Source: Nitrospira sp. (GTDB lineage: Bacteria; Nitrospirota; Nitrospiria; Nitrospirales; Nitrospiraceae). From it: 64,000 nucleotides of DNA. The notes beneath the pieces were generated by a model, which worked only from the letters and a program-made list of their open reading frames with translations, was not told where the DNA came from and made no database searches. A program made the position numbers and the translations under genes. The DNA is taken from positions 1 to 64,000 of the forward strand of contig SWDM01000022.1 in assembly GCA_005116835.1 (NCBI GenBank), given 5' to 3'. This document shows, in pieces, positions 42,840 to 50,693 of the stretch (position 1 is its first letter; every line of letters begins with the position of its first letter).

Positions 42840-44924
42840 ATGAGCGAGCATAGCAAAACGGACTGGTATCGTCTTGCGGAGGAGCGACTGACGGCAGTGG
42901 CTCTTGCCGTGCAACGGCAAGACGACTTCGATATGGAGGCCCTGTCGTCTGTGGCAACGGGGATCGTGGAGTCGCTCAAACGAACTGACCAATTGCTGGT
43001 GCAAGCGATGAGCGGTCCTACAGGCCCTCCGCTGATTACGAACCTCGTGAATGTCGGGATTCTCGCGACGAAGGTCGGCGCGGGGTTGGGATATCATGGG
43101 AAAGAGCTGGAACAGCTTGCCTTTGCAGGGCTTGTGCACGATATCGGTCTCTTTGCCGTGCCGCAGTCGGTGATCACAAAGTCCGGCCGCTTGACTCAAG
43201 ACGAACGTACGATGATCGAACTGCATCCGGAGCTCGGTTATCAAGCGATTCGAAAGGCAGGTCAGGAATACGACTGGCTGGCGCAGGTCGTGCGTCAGGC
43301 GCATGAGAGATGGAACGGGCTGGGGTATCCGAACAAGCTGAAGGGGCGGCAGATCAGCGAATTTGCCCAAATCATCGGAGTGGTAGATATCTTCGACGCC
43401 CTTGTGAGCCCACGCGGGTATCGGCGTCGATTTTTCCCCCATGAGGCAGTGCGTGAATTGATCGTGGCGGAACGGACGGCGTTTCCTCGCGAGATCGTGA
43501 AGGCCTTGGTCCAGCAACTGTCTGCCTATCCGCTCGGAACCTCGGTGCAATTAACCACCGGCGAGGCGGGGTCGGTCGTGCGGACCAATACCCGTTATCC
43601 ACTCCGTCCTGTGGTGAAGATTCTGGGTGATTCTGTCTCCGGCCCGGAGGCGCGGCAGGTGGACTTGAGCCTGACCCCACTAGTGTCGATCGTCGAAACA
43701 CTGGAATCGCCCGATAGCGCGCGCATGTCGTTTCCAGACCCTCCGCTGGTCGAGCAGACGTCCGGCGCTGTTCCCACCGCCTCCTCTCAATTTACGGCGC
43801 TCTTGGAAGGACTGGACGCCCTTGCGATCGCGATTCAAGATGCTGTGGAATCCATCAAGCCAGTGCCTGCAGGCGGATTTCCAGCAGCCTCTGCCGAGCC
43901 TCGGTGGGCGGTACGACCTCCGGTGGAGGAGCTTGCCGATGCCAGTTTTCAAAAAGAAGTCATCGGATTATTCGCTCTGGAAGCCCATCAATGGATGGCT
44001 CAAGTTCAGGCGGCGTTGAAACAGCTTGCAGAAGGGGTGAACGGAACCCTTCGCCCAAAGCTCTACGGGATTCTCCTGCACGGCATTACGAACCTCGCCA
44101 AATCTGCCTCGACGGTTCAGCTCAGCTCTATCGAGCAGATGGCCTCGGGTCTGCTTCCTATTCTTCATGATGTGGGAGGCCAAGAACCAGGCGCGGCGAG
44201 GTCAGCGCTTCAATCCCTCCAGACTGGGTTGGATCGGATCGGTCTGGCCGTGCGCCGCTTGACAGAGGACCAGGGGGATGAACCTATCTTAGACGATGAC
44301 GTTCATGTGGAAACGACGCCCGAACCGTCGACGGCTATTCCTATAATTGAAATCGAGCAACCTGCGGAGCCCCAGCCACCGCCGCCGATTATTGTGAACA
44401 TCCGTGTCCCGCTCATCCAAGCCCTTCGGGATTTGCAAGAAGCCCGCGCCAGATCGTTGCAGCCGACCAGAGACGTGTTGGAAGCGGTGATTCAGAGGGC
44501 CCAGAAGGACGCGGATCATCTCGACGTCGCCCAAGTCGGGCGCATCTTAGGAGAACTGAACGCGCTCGACGACGCCTTCGTGCAAGAGGTCCAACGCCGG
44601 GTCCCCATCATCAGTTCCACCCTTGCGCATATACGATTGAGCGGGGCGAAGAATTTCGTTACGGCCTCTCAGCTCGATCCGATTTTTGAACAGGTTGAGG
44701 CTCTCTACGACCTGGCCGACCGCGTGCAAGCAACGACGATCACCATGTTTTTGCAAGGGCTGCGGGCGTTTCTCACGGTGTCGGCCTTTCGGAAAACCTC
44801 CACCTTGGCGCAGCGGCTGGGAGCGGTCGAGTCGAGGATTCATGCTTTGATTCCGATGGCCGAGCAGTGGAGCAATATCGGGCGGGTTGAACGATCGGCG
44901 ATCAGCGAGATTCTTCCGAACTAG
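42840..44924 (+). CDS. Degenerate HD-GYP domain fused to a histidine-less Hpt-like region
   Basis: 694 residues. Residues 60-210 form an HD-GYP-type domain: GLVHDIGLFAVPQSVITKSG with HD at 100-101, MIELHPELGYQAIRKAG, QAHERWNGLGYPNKLKG and VVDIFDALVSPRGYR. Canonical HD-GYP has HHExxDGxGYP; here it is AHExxNGxGYP, and the first upstream His is not seen, so cyclic-di-GMP hydrolysis is doubtful. Residues 370-440 repeat the Hpt-like pattern (FQKEVIGLFALEAHQWMAQV, HGITNLAKSASTVQ) without the usual His. The C-terminal helices match the previous protein. It probably acts with the chemosensory array in second-messenger binding or signalling. Confidence 0.78.
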   Translation: MSEHSKTDWYRLAEERLTAVALAVQRQDDFDMEALSSVATGIVESLKRTDQLLVQAMSGPTGPPLITNLVNVGILATKVGAGLGYHGKELEQLAFAGLVHDIGLFAVPQSVITKSGRLTQDERTMIELHPELGYQAIRKAGQEYDWLAQVVRQAHERWNGLGYPNKLKGRQISEFAQIIGVVDIFDALVSPRGYRRRFFPHEAVRELIVAERTAFPREIVKALVQQLSAYPLGTSVQLTTGEAGSVVRTNTRYPLRPVVKILGDSVSGPEARQVDLSLTPLVSIVETLESPDSARMSFPDPPLVEQTSGAVPTASSQFTALLEGLDALAIAIQDAVESIKPVPAGGFPAASAEPRWAVRPPVEELADASFQKEVIGLFALEAHQWMAQVQAALKQLAEGVNGTLRPKLYGILLHGITNLAKSASTVQLSSIEQMASGLLPILHDVGGQEPGAARSALQSLQTGLDRIGLAVRRLTEDQGDEPILDDDVHVETTPEPSTAIPIIEIEQPAEPQPPPPIIVNIRVPLIQALRDLQEARARSLQPTRDVLEAVIQRAQKDADHLDVAQVGRILGELNALDDAFVQEVQRRVPIISSTLAHIRLSGAKNFVTASQLDPIFEQVEALYDLADRVQATTITMFLQGLRAFLTVSAFRKTSTLAQRLGAVESRIHALIPMAEQWSNIGRVERSAISEILPN

Positions 44925-44929
44925 GCTGA

Positions 44930-45090
44930 GGAGGAAATGAGGAATTAGGAATGTGGAATTAGAAATTAGGAATGTTGAATCATTGGAATTGTGATCATTC
45001 CACATTCCACATTCAAAATTCCACATTCAGGCTCGACGTACCTTCAGCCTTCAGCCTGAATCCCTTCAGCCTATTCCTAGCCTTCAGCAT
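44930..45090. repeat. Palindrome family C followed by a family B arm
   Basis: GAATTAGGAATGTGGAATTA and GGAATGTTGAATCATTGGAA face ATTCCACATTCCACATTCAA and AATTCCACATTCAG (44930-45028). Family B units CCTTCAGCCTTCAGCCTGAA then follow to about 45090. Confidence 0.75.
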
Positions 45091-45094
45091 TCTT

Positions 45095-45532
45095 TCAGTC
45101 TGGAGTTTTCCCTTCCTGCCAGCGGTACTTCAGCACACCATGGTGTACTTTGGTCACGGTGGCGACTTCTTGCTTCAATCGGAGGGCTACTCGCTCACGA
45201 TGCCGATGCCATGTTTGGTAGGCGGCGAGATCCATCGGCACCCCACCGCACTCGGAGTTAGCTCTCTGCCATTGCAGCCGTTTCATGACAATCAGCCTTG
45301 CCTGGTCGAGCGAACAATTCAAATCGGTCGCTTCCTTTTGCGCGACTCGGTCTAAATTGTCGAGAGAGATGGGCCATGGTCGACCGGCTCGATAGATGGT
45401 GGAGACAACAGGCAGCAGGAGGTTCACCAGGCGGCTCACATATTCTTTGGTTGCAGTGTAAGTCGGTTCGGAAGTTGATGGTCCATCGGAGGTGCTTTCC
45501 ATGGCTGACATATAGGCAGAGACACTCGACAA
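45095..45532 (-). CDS. Hypothetical protein
   Basis: 145 codons if read from TTG 45532; ATGs at 45511 or 45502 are equally likely starts. The composition is protein-like: a Ser/Thr-rich leader, helix YVSRLVNLLLPVVSTIYRAG, then DLNCSLDQARLIVMKRLQWQ and a basic C-terminus. No family recognised. Its beginning overlaps the likely start of the divergent roadblock-like gene, which makes at least one of the two starts doubtful. No good ribosome binding site was seen. Confidence 0.45.
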   Translation of the reverse strand: MSSVSAYMSAMESTSDGPSTSEPTYTATKEYVSRLVNLLLPVVSTIYRAGRPWPISLDNLDRVAQKEATDLNCSLDQARLIVMKRLQWQRANSECGGVPMDLAAYQTWHRHRERVALRLKQEVATVTKVHHGVLKYRWQEGKTPD

Positions 45533-45569
45533 GATTCAAGGCGAGGTAACTGGCTTCATCGCCATCGCC

Positions 45570-45863
45570 TTGGTCGATCTGGAGACCGGGATGACCATGA
45601 CGACCAAGTCGACCCGCCCGGATTTCGATCTGAATGTTGCAGGGGCATTCAATGCGGAACTCGTCAAGCAGAAGCAGCAGACGATGAAGGCCTTGAACCT
45701 CAAGTCGACGTTGGAGGATATTCTGCTGACCCTGACCGATCAGTTGCACATCATCAAGTTTGTGACGCCGAAGCTCTTTGTGTACATGGCAGCCGACAAG
45801 GGGCAGACCAACTTGGCGGTCGTGCGAGCAGCAGTGACTAAGCATCTGGGATCGTTGGCATAG
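45570..45863 (+). CDS. Roadblock/LC7-like protein with a disrupted 5' end
   Basis: 97 residues from TTG 45570, but homology-like sequence begins earlier in the same frame: AETLDKIQGEVTGFIAIALV lies upstream. An ATG at 45501, with GGAGG eight bases before it, would be the natural start, but codon five is TAG (45513-45515). The body fits the roadblock fold: VDLETGMTMTTKS, FDLNVAGAFNAELVKQKQQT, LEDILLTLTDQLHIIKFVTP and LFVYMAADKGQTNLAVVRAA. MglB-type roadblock proteins regulate small GTPases or polarity, fitting a chemosensory or type IV pilus context. Translation would need readthrough or a downstream start. Confidence 0.65.
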   Translation: MVDLETGMTMTTKSTRPDFDLNVAGAFNAELVKQKQQTMKALNLKSTLEDILLTLTDQLHIIKFVTPKLFVYMAADKGQTNLAVVRAAVTKHLGSLA

Positions 45864-45973
45864 ATCCATATAGGCCCATTCGGAATTGGCCGGATAGGTT
45901 CTGATCGATTGAGAACATTCTGCGCGAGCAATCACCGGGGCGAGCGAACCGGTTGACATGAAAGGAGAAAAAT

Positions 45974-46219
45974 ATGGCAAAGGTGATACAGTTTCAAGTG
46001 GTGGAGGCGGTAGGGGCGCAGGGCGTAGCCGGTGCGAAGATCAAGGTCGATGGCTCTGCGACGGAGCAAGTCACCAATCAGGACGGCGTGGCTCAATTGC
46101 TGTTAGACGACGGCGAGGTGGCGATTCAGATCAACGGTGCTCCAGGCTATAAGGGCCCGGTGGCTAGTCTGAAGCAGAAGGAAGTGTTTACGAAGACCGG
46201 CCAACGGCTTGCAGCTTAG
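45974..46219 (+). CDS. Small beta-rich protein of unknown function
   Basis: 81 residues with a strong ribosome binding site (AAAGGAG, seven bases before ATG). The sequence alternates short strands and turns: VIQFQVVEAVGAQGVAGAKI, KVDGSATEQVTNQDGVAQLL, LDDGEVAIQING, a pattern like a carboxypeptidase-regulatory or Ig-like sandwich domain (GVAGAKIKV, TNQDGVAQLLL). No signal peptide, so probably cytoplasmic. Function not recognised. It follows the roadblock-like gene and ends the chemosensory region. Confidence 0.7.
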   Translation: MAKVIQFQVVEAVGAQGVAGAKIKVDGSATEQVTNQDGVAQLLLDDGEVAIQINGAPGYKGPVASLKQKEVFTKTGQRLAA

Positions 46220-46263
46220 CCTTCCCCTGCGTTTAGGTGTGAAGCGTGGATGGATTGAGCGAT

Positions 46264-46298
46264 GGGGACAGGCGTCCTTCTTCTTGACGCCTGTCCCC
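46264..46298. terminator. Strong 13-bp stem-loop
   Basis: GGGGACAGGCGTC (46264-46276) pairs perfectly with GACGCCTGTCCCC (46286-46298) around a nine-base loop, 44 bases after the preceding stop codon. The following bases are not a U tract, so it may be a terminator or a mobile hairpin. Confidence 0.5.
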
Positions 46299-46314
46299 GT
46301 CTCGCTTGCCCAGC

Positions 46315-46372
46315 CCTTCAGTTTTCCCATCATCATCCTTCAGCCTGAACCCCTTCAGCCTAACCCCCTTCC
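46315..46372. repeat. Family B repeat arm
   Basis: CCTTCAGCCTGAACCCCTTC and AGCCTAACCCCCTTCC. Only one orientation is seen, so half of a palindrome. Confidence 0.6.
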
Positions 46373-47046
46373 CCTCTAAACCCCATCTCCATGAATTTAC
46401 ACGGATTGCACTGCCTATCGAATAGGCAATGTGTAAGGGACTGCGGTACTGGGCGCTATGGACCCTTCATCCACATGCTTATCCACACCCCATACACAGA
46501 TTTTGTGGACACAGTATTAAGAGGCGACAACACCCAGCCAGGCTATCGCCTTTTGCTGCGCAGAATTTCATAGGGATAGGGCCGCAAAGGCTATCTGGGC
46601 AGGCTGTTTCATCGTAGATGCCTCCCTCCGTGCCATTGCATATGCCGATGCCTGCGCATGAGAAGAAAACGAGGCCTGCTGCTTACCTTTCATGATCCAC
46701 TATCCACAATATGTCCACTAATCAGTGGGATTGAAGGGGAGGAGCGGCAGGAACCATTATCATCTGCCGTAGGGACCAGCTGACGACATTTTTGAACGAT
46801 TACTATGTCGAGGGTGGAGGTGGGGAGGCAGATTCACGCCTGAGTGATTCTGGTTACAGGTGGTCAGTGTGGTAGAGATATGCCGAGGGAGAATCTCTTG
46901 AAAGGGAAAAGGCCGATCGCCGCAGAATAATGCGATCTTATCCTGCTATGCAACCAGTCGTGGAAGGATGGTATGATGCCGCCCGTTTGGAGAACGCTGA
47001 GGCTGGCGACAGTGAAGTGTGAATCTGACTCGTTGGGAGACTATCG
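46373..47046. other. 670-base non-coding region with DnaA-box-like sites
   Basis: No gene was found. TTATCCACA (46479-46487) is a perfect DnaA box; TCATCCACA (46467-46475) and CTATCCACA (46700-46708) differ at one base, and TGTGGACAC (46504-46512) at two in the other orientation. No dnaA or dnaN gene is near, so this is a weak candidate for an origin or DnaA-titration site. The rest may hold the promoter of the next gene. Confidence 0.3.
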
Positions 47047-47574
47047 ATGCCGAAACTTGTGACCGTGCTGAAGCCGGAGAAGATCGACGAGCAAGCACGC
47101 TACTATGTGCGATCCCATATCCTTCTGCCCGCCGGGACGATTGGGCTGGTCAGCATGGTCGGCGGGATAGGGGCGCTGGCTTATCAGCTGCTGGCGAGCC
47201 ATACATACAGTTGGATCACATTTCTGAGCAGCTCGCTCTTGATCGTCATCGGCGCCTCTTGCGGGTTTGGGCAGGCTCGCTATCACCGTTATCTCTTCAA
47301 AACGTTTCCCGAGTTCTATGCGGCAAAGATGAGGACCGCTGTAGCTCAACGTAACAAAAAGACGAGGGGGAAGGCTGAGGCTGAGGTCCCGGCAATCGAA
47401 CATCCTGGGCGTGGCTTTGTCACGGCAATCTCCATCGCAGGAGCGGTTCTGGTCTTCGGCTCGTCAGCCGGAGCCTACATGTACGGCGATCTCGAAATTT
47501 TGCCCTCTGCCTTGGTGCCCTGGGCTGGATTCTACTGGGCGAAGTTGTTTTGTTGGCGTGGAGTAGTGGACTAG
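47047..47574 (+). CDS. Membrane protein of unknown function
   Basis: 175 residues. Hydrophobic segments at about 26-48 (LLPAGTIGLVSMVGGIGALA), 56-75 (WITFLSSSLLIVIGASCGFG), 125-147 (FVTAISIAGAVLVFGSSAGA) and 150-168, with a basic Lys/Arg loop between the second and third. No family was recognised. It stands alone between repeat-rich gaps. Confidence 0.65.
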   Translation: MPKLVTVLKPEKIDEQARYYVRSHILLPAGTIGLVSMVGGIGALAYQLLASHTYSWITFLSSSLLIVIGASCGFGQARYHRYLFKTFPEFYAAKMRTAVAQRNKKTRGKAEAEVPAIEHPGRGFVTAISIAGAVLVFGSSAGAYMYGDLEILPSALVPWAGFYWAKLFCWRGVVD

Positions 47575-47599
47575 AGGCGAAGCGGCAGGGGTACAGTGA

Positions 47600-47766
47600 T
47601 ACAGGCTGAAGGGATTCAGGAATTTGTCGAATATCAAATGTTGAATTTTGAATGGTAAATGTTTTGAAATCAGGAGGTCGAGGGCGATTCCAACCATTCA
47701 CCATTGAACATTCATCATTCAGAATTCAACATTCTTCCTATCGCCTCACGCCTAACCCCTAACGTA
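47600..47766. repeat. Compound palindrome: families B, C and D-like arms
   Basis: CAGGCTGAAGGGATTCAGG opens it, then GTTGAATTTTGAATGGTAAA faces ACCATTCACCATTGAACATT and CATTCAGAATTCAACATTC, then CGCCTCACGCCTAACCCCTA. The lpxD stop codon lies in the adjoining family B sequence (GGGTGAGTACG on the plus strand is its complement region). Confidence 0.65.
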
Positions 47767-47767
47767 C

Positions 47768-48850
47768 TCACCCTTCAGCCTTTACCCCTCTCTTCTTCCC
47801 CCGTTTCCCTTGCGACGCTTCGAGCGTTTTCACCCGCTCTTCCAGGGTGCGTATGGCCTGTCGGAGCTCAGGAAGTCGTGGGATCACGGCTTGGGCTTTC
47901 ACCCAGACCTCATGAGGCATCACGGGAGCTCCAGAAACAATTTGGTTTGGTTCGAGGCTGCGGTTGACGCCGGCGCGGGCAGCGATCATGACTTGATCGC
48001 CGATGACGAGGTGGTCTGCCAGCCCTGCTTGCCCACCGATCATGACGTGATGCCCCACCTGAGTGCTGCCGGCAATCCCGACCTGCGATACCAGGATTGA
48101 ATGGGCGCCGATCGTCACATTATGGGCGATCTGGACAAGGTTATCGACCTTGGTCCCTTGCTTGATGACGGTTTGGCCGAGAGTGGCTCGATCCACTGCG
48201 ACATTGGCCCCAAGTTCAACGTCGTCTTCGATCGTGACCCCGCCGAGCTGAGGAATTTTTACATGCCTTCCTTGGTCCTGTACGTAGCCGAATCCATCGC
48301 TTCCGATGACCGTCCCACTGTGAACGATGACTCGCGCGCCGATCGTACAGCCTTCCCTGACAACCACGTTGGGGTAGAGCAGGGTATCGTCTCCGATCGT
48401 CGTATCGTTGCCGATAAATACGCCCGGATACAGTGTCACCCGCGCGCCGATGGTCACCCGATCGCCAAGAGTGACTCCCGGCCAGATTGAGACATCCGGC
48501 CCGACGTGAGTATCGAGGCCACGGACAACCGCTTTGTCGATTCCACGGGGTGGGGCAGCGGGGCAAAAAAATGTCTTGGCGACTTGCGCAAAGGCCAGAC
48601 CTGGATTGGCGACGACGATGTGTGGATTGGCGATCTCAACCAGACGCCGATGGGCGAGGAGTATCCCGGCTCTCGTTGGCCCACCCTTCTTGAGCATCCG
48701 ATCTCCGGTGAGAAAGGTCAGATCTTGCGGTCCGGCCGACTCAAAGCCTGACAGGCTTGTAATGGTCGCTTGCGGCAAGCCGACAAGTTCTCCTCCAACC
48801 AGGTCGTGGATCTGTTTCAACGATATCGGGCTGTGCGTCTTGGTCGCCAT
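47768..48850 (-). CDS. lpxD: UDP-3-O-acylglucosamine N-acyltransferase
   Basis: 360 residues. The N-terminal uridine-binding part (ISLKQIHDLVGGELVGLPQA) leads to a left-handed beta-helix of hexapeptides (VGPDVSIWPGVTLGDRVTIG, ARVTLYPGVFIGNDTTIGDD) with the catalytic His in DNLVQIAHNVTIGAHSILV. A C-terminal coiled segment (LPELRQAIRTLEERVKTLEA) and basic tail follow. It adds the second acyl chain in lipid A synthesis, using an acyl carrier protein, which is encoded just upstream (three-base gap). The final residues AEG and the stop codon are in family B repeat sequence. Confidence 0.9.
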   Translation of the reverse strand: MATKTHSPISLKQIHDLVGGELVGLPQATITSLSGFESAGPQDLTFLTGDRMLKKGGPTRAGILLAHRRLVEIANPHIVVANPGLAFAQVAKTFFCPAAPPRGIDKAVVRGLDTHVGPDVSIWPGVTLGDRVTIGARVTLYPGVFIGNDTTIGDDTLLYPNVVVREGCTIGARVIVHSGTVIGSDGFGYVQDQGRHVKIPQLGGVTIEDDVELGANVAVDRATLGQTVIKQGTKVDNLVQIAHNVTIGAHSILVSQVGIAGSTQVGHHVMIGGQAGLADHLVIGDQVMIAARAGVNRSLEPNQIVSGAPVMPHEVWVKAQAVIPRLPELRQAIRTLEERVKTLEASQGKRGKKRGVKAEG

Positions 48851-48853
48851 GAG

Positions 48854-49195
48854 CTAGGACTTCTTCTTGTTCTTCGGCTTCGGTTGCTTCGCCGGTTTCT
48901 TGGGTTTCATGGGCTTGGCTGGTTTCTTGGTCGGCGCAGCTGAGGCTGGTTTTCCCAACCGCTTCTCGACATAGCCGACAACATGGCCGACGGTCGTCAG
49001 CCCCATCAGGTCTTGGTCGGGGATCTGGAGGTCGAAGGCTTCCTCGATGCGATACAGCAATTCGATCACCGCCATCGAATCAAGACCTAAATCTTCACGG
49101 AGATGCTGTGTGACGAGTATGGCAGCAGGGTCACGTTTCAAATACTCGCCCAGGGCAGTGCGGATTTTCAATGATATGGTGGGGTCGGTTGCCAT
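48854..49195 (-). CDS. Acyl carrier protein with a Lys/Pro-rich tail
   Basis: 113 residues. The carrier domain has the phosphopantetheine site DLGLDSMAVIELLYRIEEAF with Ser40. Ordinary acyl carrier proteins are about 80 residues; here residues 84-113 form an extra tail of Lys, Pro and Ala (KKPAKPMKPKKPAKQPKPKN). The tail makes the protein bifunctional in charge and could bind membrane lipids or LPS enzymes, which is inference. It sits between fabF and lpxD, so it is probably the dedicated donor for hydroxyacyl chains. A second housekeeping copy would be expected elsewhere. Confidence 0.85.
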   Translation of the reverse strand: MATDPTISLKIRTALGEYLKRDPAAILVTQHLREDLGLDSMAVIELLYRIEEAFDLQIPDQDLMGLTTVGHVVGYVEKRLGKPASAAPTKKPAKPMKPKKPAKQPKPKNKKKS

Positions 49196-49216
49196 CGATC
49201 GTTAGTCTCCGTCTTT

Positions 49217-49300
49217 AATCGTGAAAGGTAAAAGGTGAAACGTAGGATTTCCGAGCTATCTTCTTCCGAAACGCTTCACGCTTCACGTATCACGTTTCAC
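49217..49300. repeat. Dispersed palindrome family D
   Basis: GTGAAAGGTAAAAGGTGAAA and CGTAGG face AAACGCTTCACGCTTCACGT and ATCACGTTTCAC. On the minus strand the last codons of fabF (GAA ACG TGA) are part of this repeat. Confidence 0.7.
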
Positions 49301-50546
49301 ATCTTCTGAATACCACAGCGGCATTATTGCTGCCAAATCCGAAGGCGTTCAGCATGGCCACTTTCACGCGACGTTCCTGCGCCGATCGGGAGAGTCCCCC
49401 CAATGAGCAGGCAGGGTCCGGATCGTCGTAGTTGGCGGTCGGATGGATCTTGCCTGTGTAGAGCGCCATCACTGAGGCGATGCCTCCGATTGCGCCGGCG
49501 GCTCCGAGCGTGTGGCCGATCAACGATTTGGTGGCGCTGATCGCAATCTTGTCTGCGCGAGACTTGAAGAGTTGCCTGATGGCCTTGACCTCGACTGCGT
49601 CGCCGATGGTTGTCGAGGTGGCATGCGCATTGATGTAATCCACCTGGGCCGGGGTCAAGCCTGCGTCCGCGAGCGCCAACTTCATCGTATTGGCCACTTC
49701 CAATCCGTCTTCGCGAGGGATGACCATGTGATAGGCCTCGCTGGTGGCGGCATAGCCGGAAATTTCCGCATAGATTCTCGCCTTGCGTTTCTTGGCATGA
49801 GAGGCCGATTCCAAGATAAGCGTTCCGGCGCCTTCTCCCATGACGAAACCGTCTCGTAGCCGGTCGAATGGCCTGGAGGCCTTCTGTGGGTCATCGTTGT
49901 ATTTGGACGAGAGGGCGCGCAGGGAGCAAAATCCGGCGAAGACGAGCGGGGTAATGCTGGCGTCTGCTCCTACGGCGATGACGACATCGGCGCGTCCCTC
50001 GCGGATACAGTGGAGCGCCTGTCCAAGCGCATGGGCGCTGGAGGAGCAGGCGGTCGAAATCGTCAAATTTGGACCCTTGGCGCCGTACGCCATCGCAATA
50101 ATGCCGGAGGCTGAATTGAGGGTGATGGTTGGAATAAAGTTTGGATGGACGCGATGGGGTTTCTGCTGCTGGTAGAGCTGCGTGATTTCACGCTCGCCCA
50201 TCACCATCCCACCCATACCGGCTCCCACGATGACACCGACGCGGTGAGGATTCTCCTTCGCCATCCGGAGGCCTGAGTCTGCCAGCGCTTCCTTCGCTGC
50301 CACGAGGGCAAATTGCGCATAGCGATCGACTCGTTCGCCATGATTGCCGTCGAGAAACCGTTCCACGGCAAAATCGCGCACCTGGCCGGCAACTTTGGAG
50401 CGGTAGCCATCCATGAGAAATGGTTCAAACGATGTGATGGCTGAGATACCTGATTGGCCGGCGAGGGCGGCTTTCCAAAAATCACCGACCCCGATGCCGA
50501 TCGGAGATACGACTCCCAGCCCTGTGACGACGACTCGCTCCCGCAT
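49290..50546 (-). CDS. fabF: Beta-ketoacyl-ACP synthase II (FabF type)
   Basis: 418 residues. Thiolase-fold condensing enzyme with the nucleophile Cys167 in TISTACSSSAHALGQAL and the two active-site histidines in DYINAHATSTTIGD and LIGHTLGAAGAIGG. Starts VVVTGLGVVSPIGIG; length matches the family. It elongates acyl-ACP in fatty acid synthesis. The C-terminal residues ET and the TGA stop are coded by a family D repeat. Its place between lptG and acp suggests a role in supplying acyl chains for lipid A. Confidence 0.92.
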   Translation of the reverse strand: MRERVVVTGLGVVSPIGIGVGDFWKAALAGQSGISAITSFEPFLMDGYRSKVAGQVRDFAVERFLDGNHGERVDRYAQFALVAAKEALADSGLRMAKENPHRVGVIVGAGMGGMVMGEREITQLYQQQKPHRVHPNFIPTITLNSASGIIAMAYGAKGPNLTISTACSSSAHALGQALHCIREGRADVVIAVGADASITPLVFAGFCSLRALSSKYNDDPQKASRPFDRLRDGFVMGEGAGTLILESASHAKKRKARIYAEISGYAATSEAYHMVIPREDGLEVANTMKLALADAGLTPAQVDYINAHATSTTIGDAVEVKAIRQLFKSRADKIAISATKSLIGHTLGAAGAIGGIASVMALYTGKIHPTANYDDPDPACSLGGLSRSAQERRVKVAMLNAFGFGSNNAAVVFRRCET

Positions 50547-50620
50547 TTTTTATAGTCCCTTTAGTACACTCTGTCTCTACTTACCGGATGCGCTTGGATC
50601 AGTCAACCCGCCATGGGGCG

Positions 50621-50692
50621 AGTTGATCTGGTTTGTTTGGTTGAACGAAACTAGCCAGATGAACCAAATAAACAAAACAAACCAAATAACGG
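50621..50692. repeat. Dispersed palindrome family A
   Basis: GTTGATCTGGTTTGTTTGG, core TTGAACGAAACTAGCCAGAT, then GAACCAAATAAACAAAACAA. Lies between fabF and lptG. Confidence 0.8.
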
Positions 50693-50693
50693 T

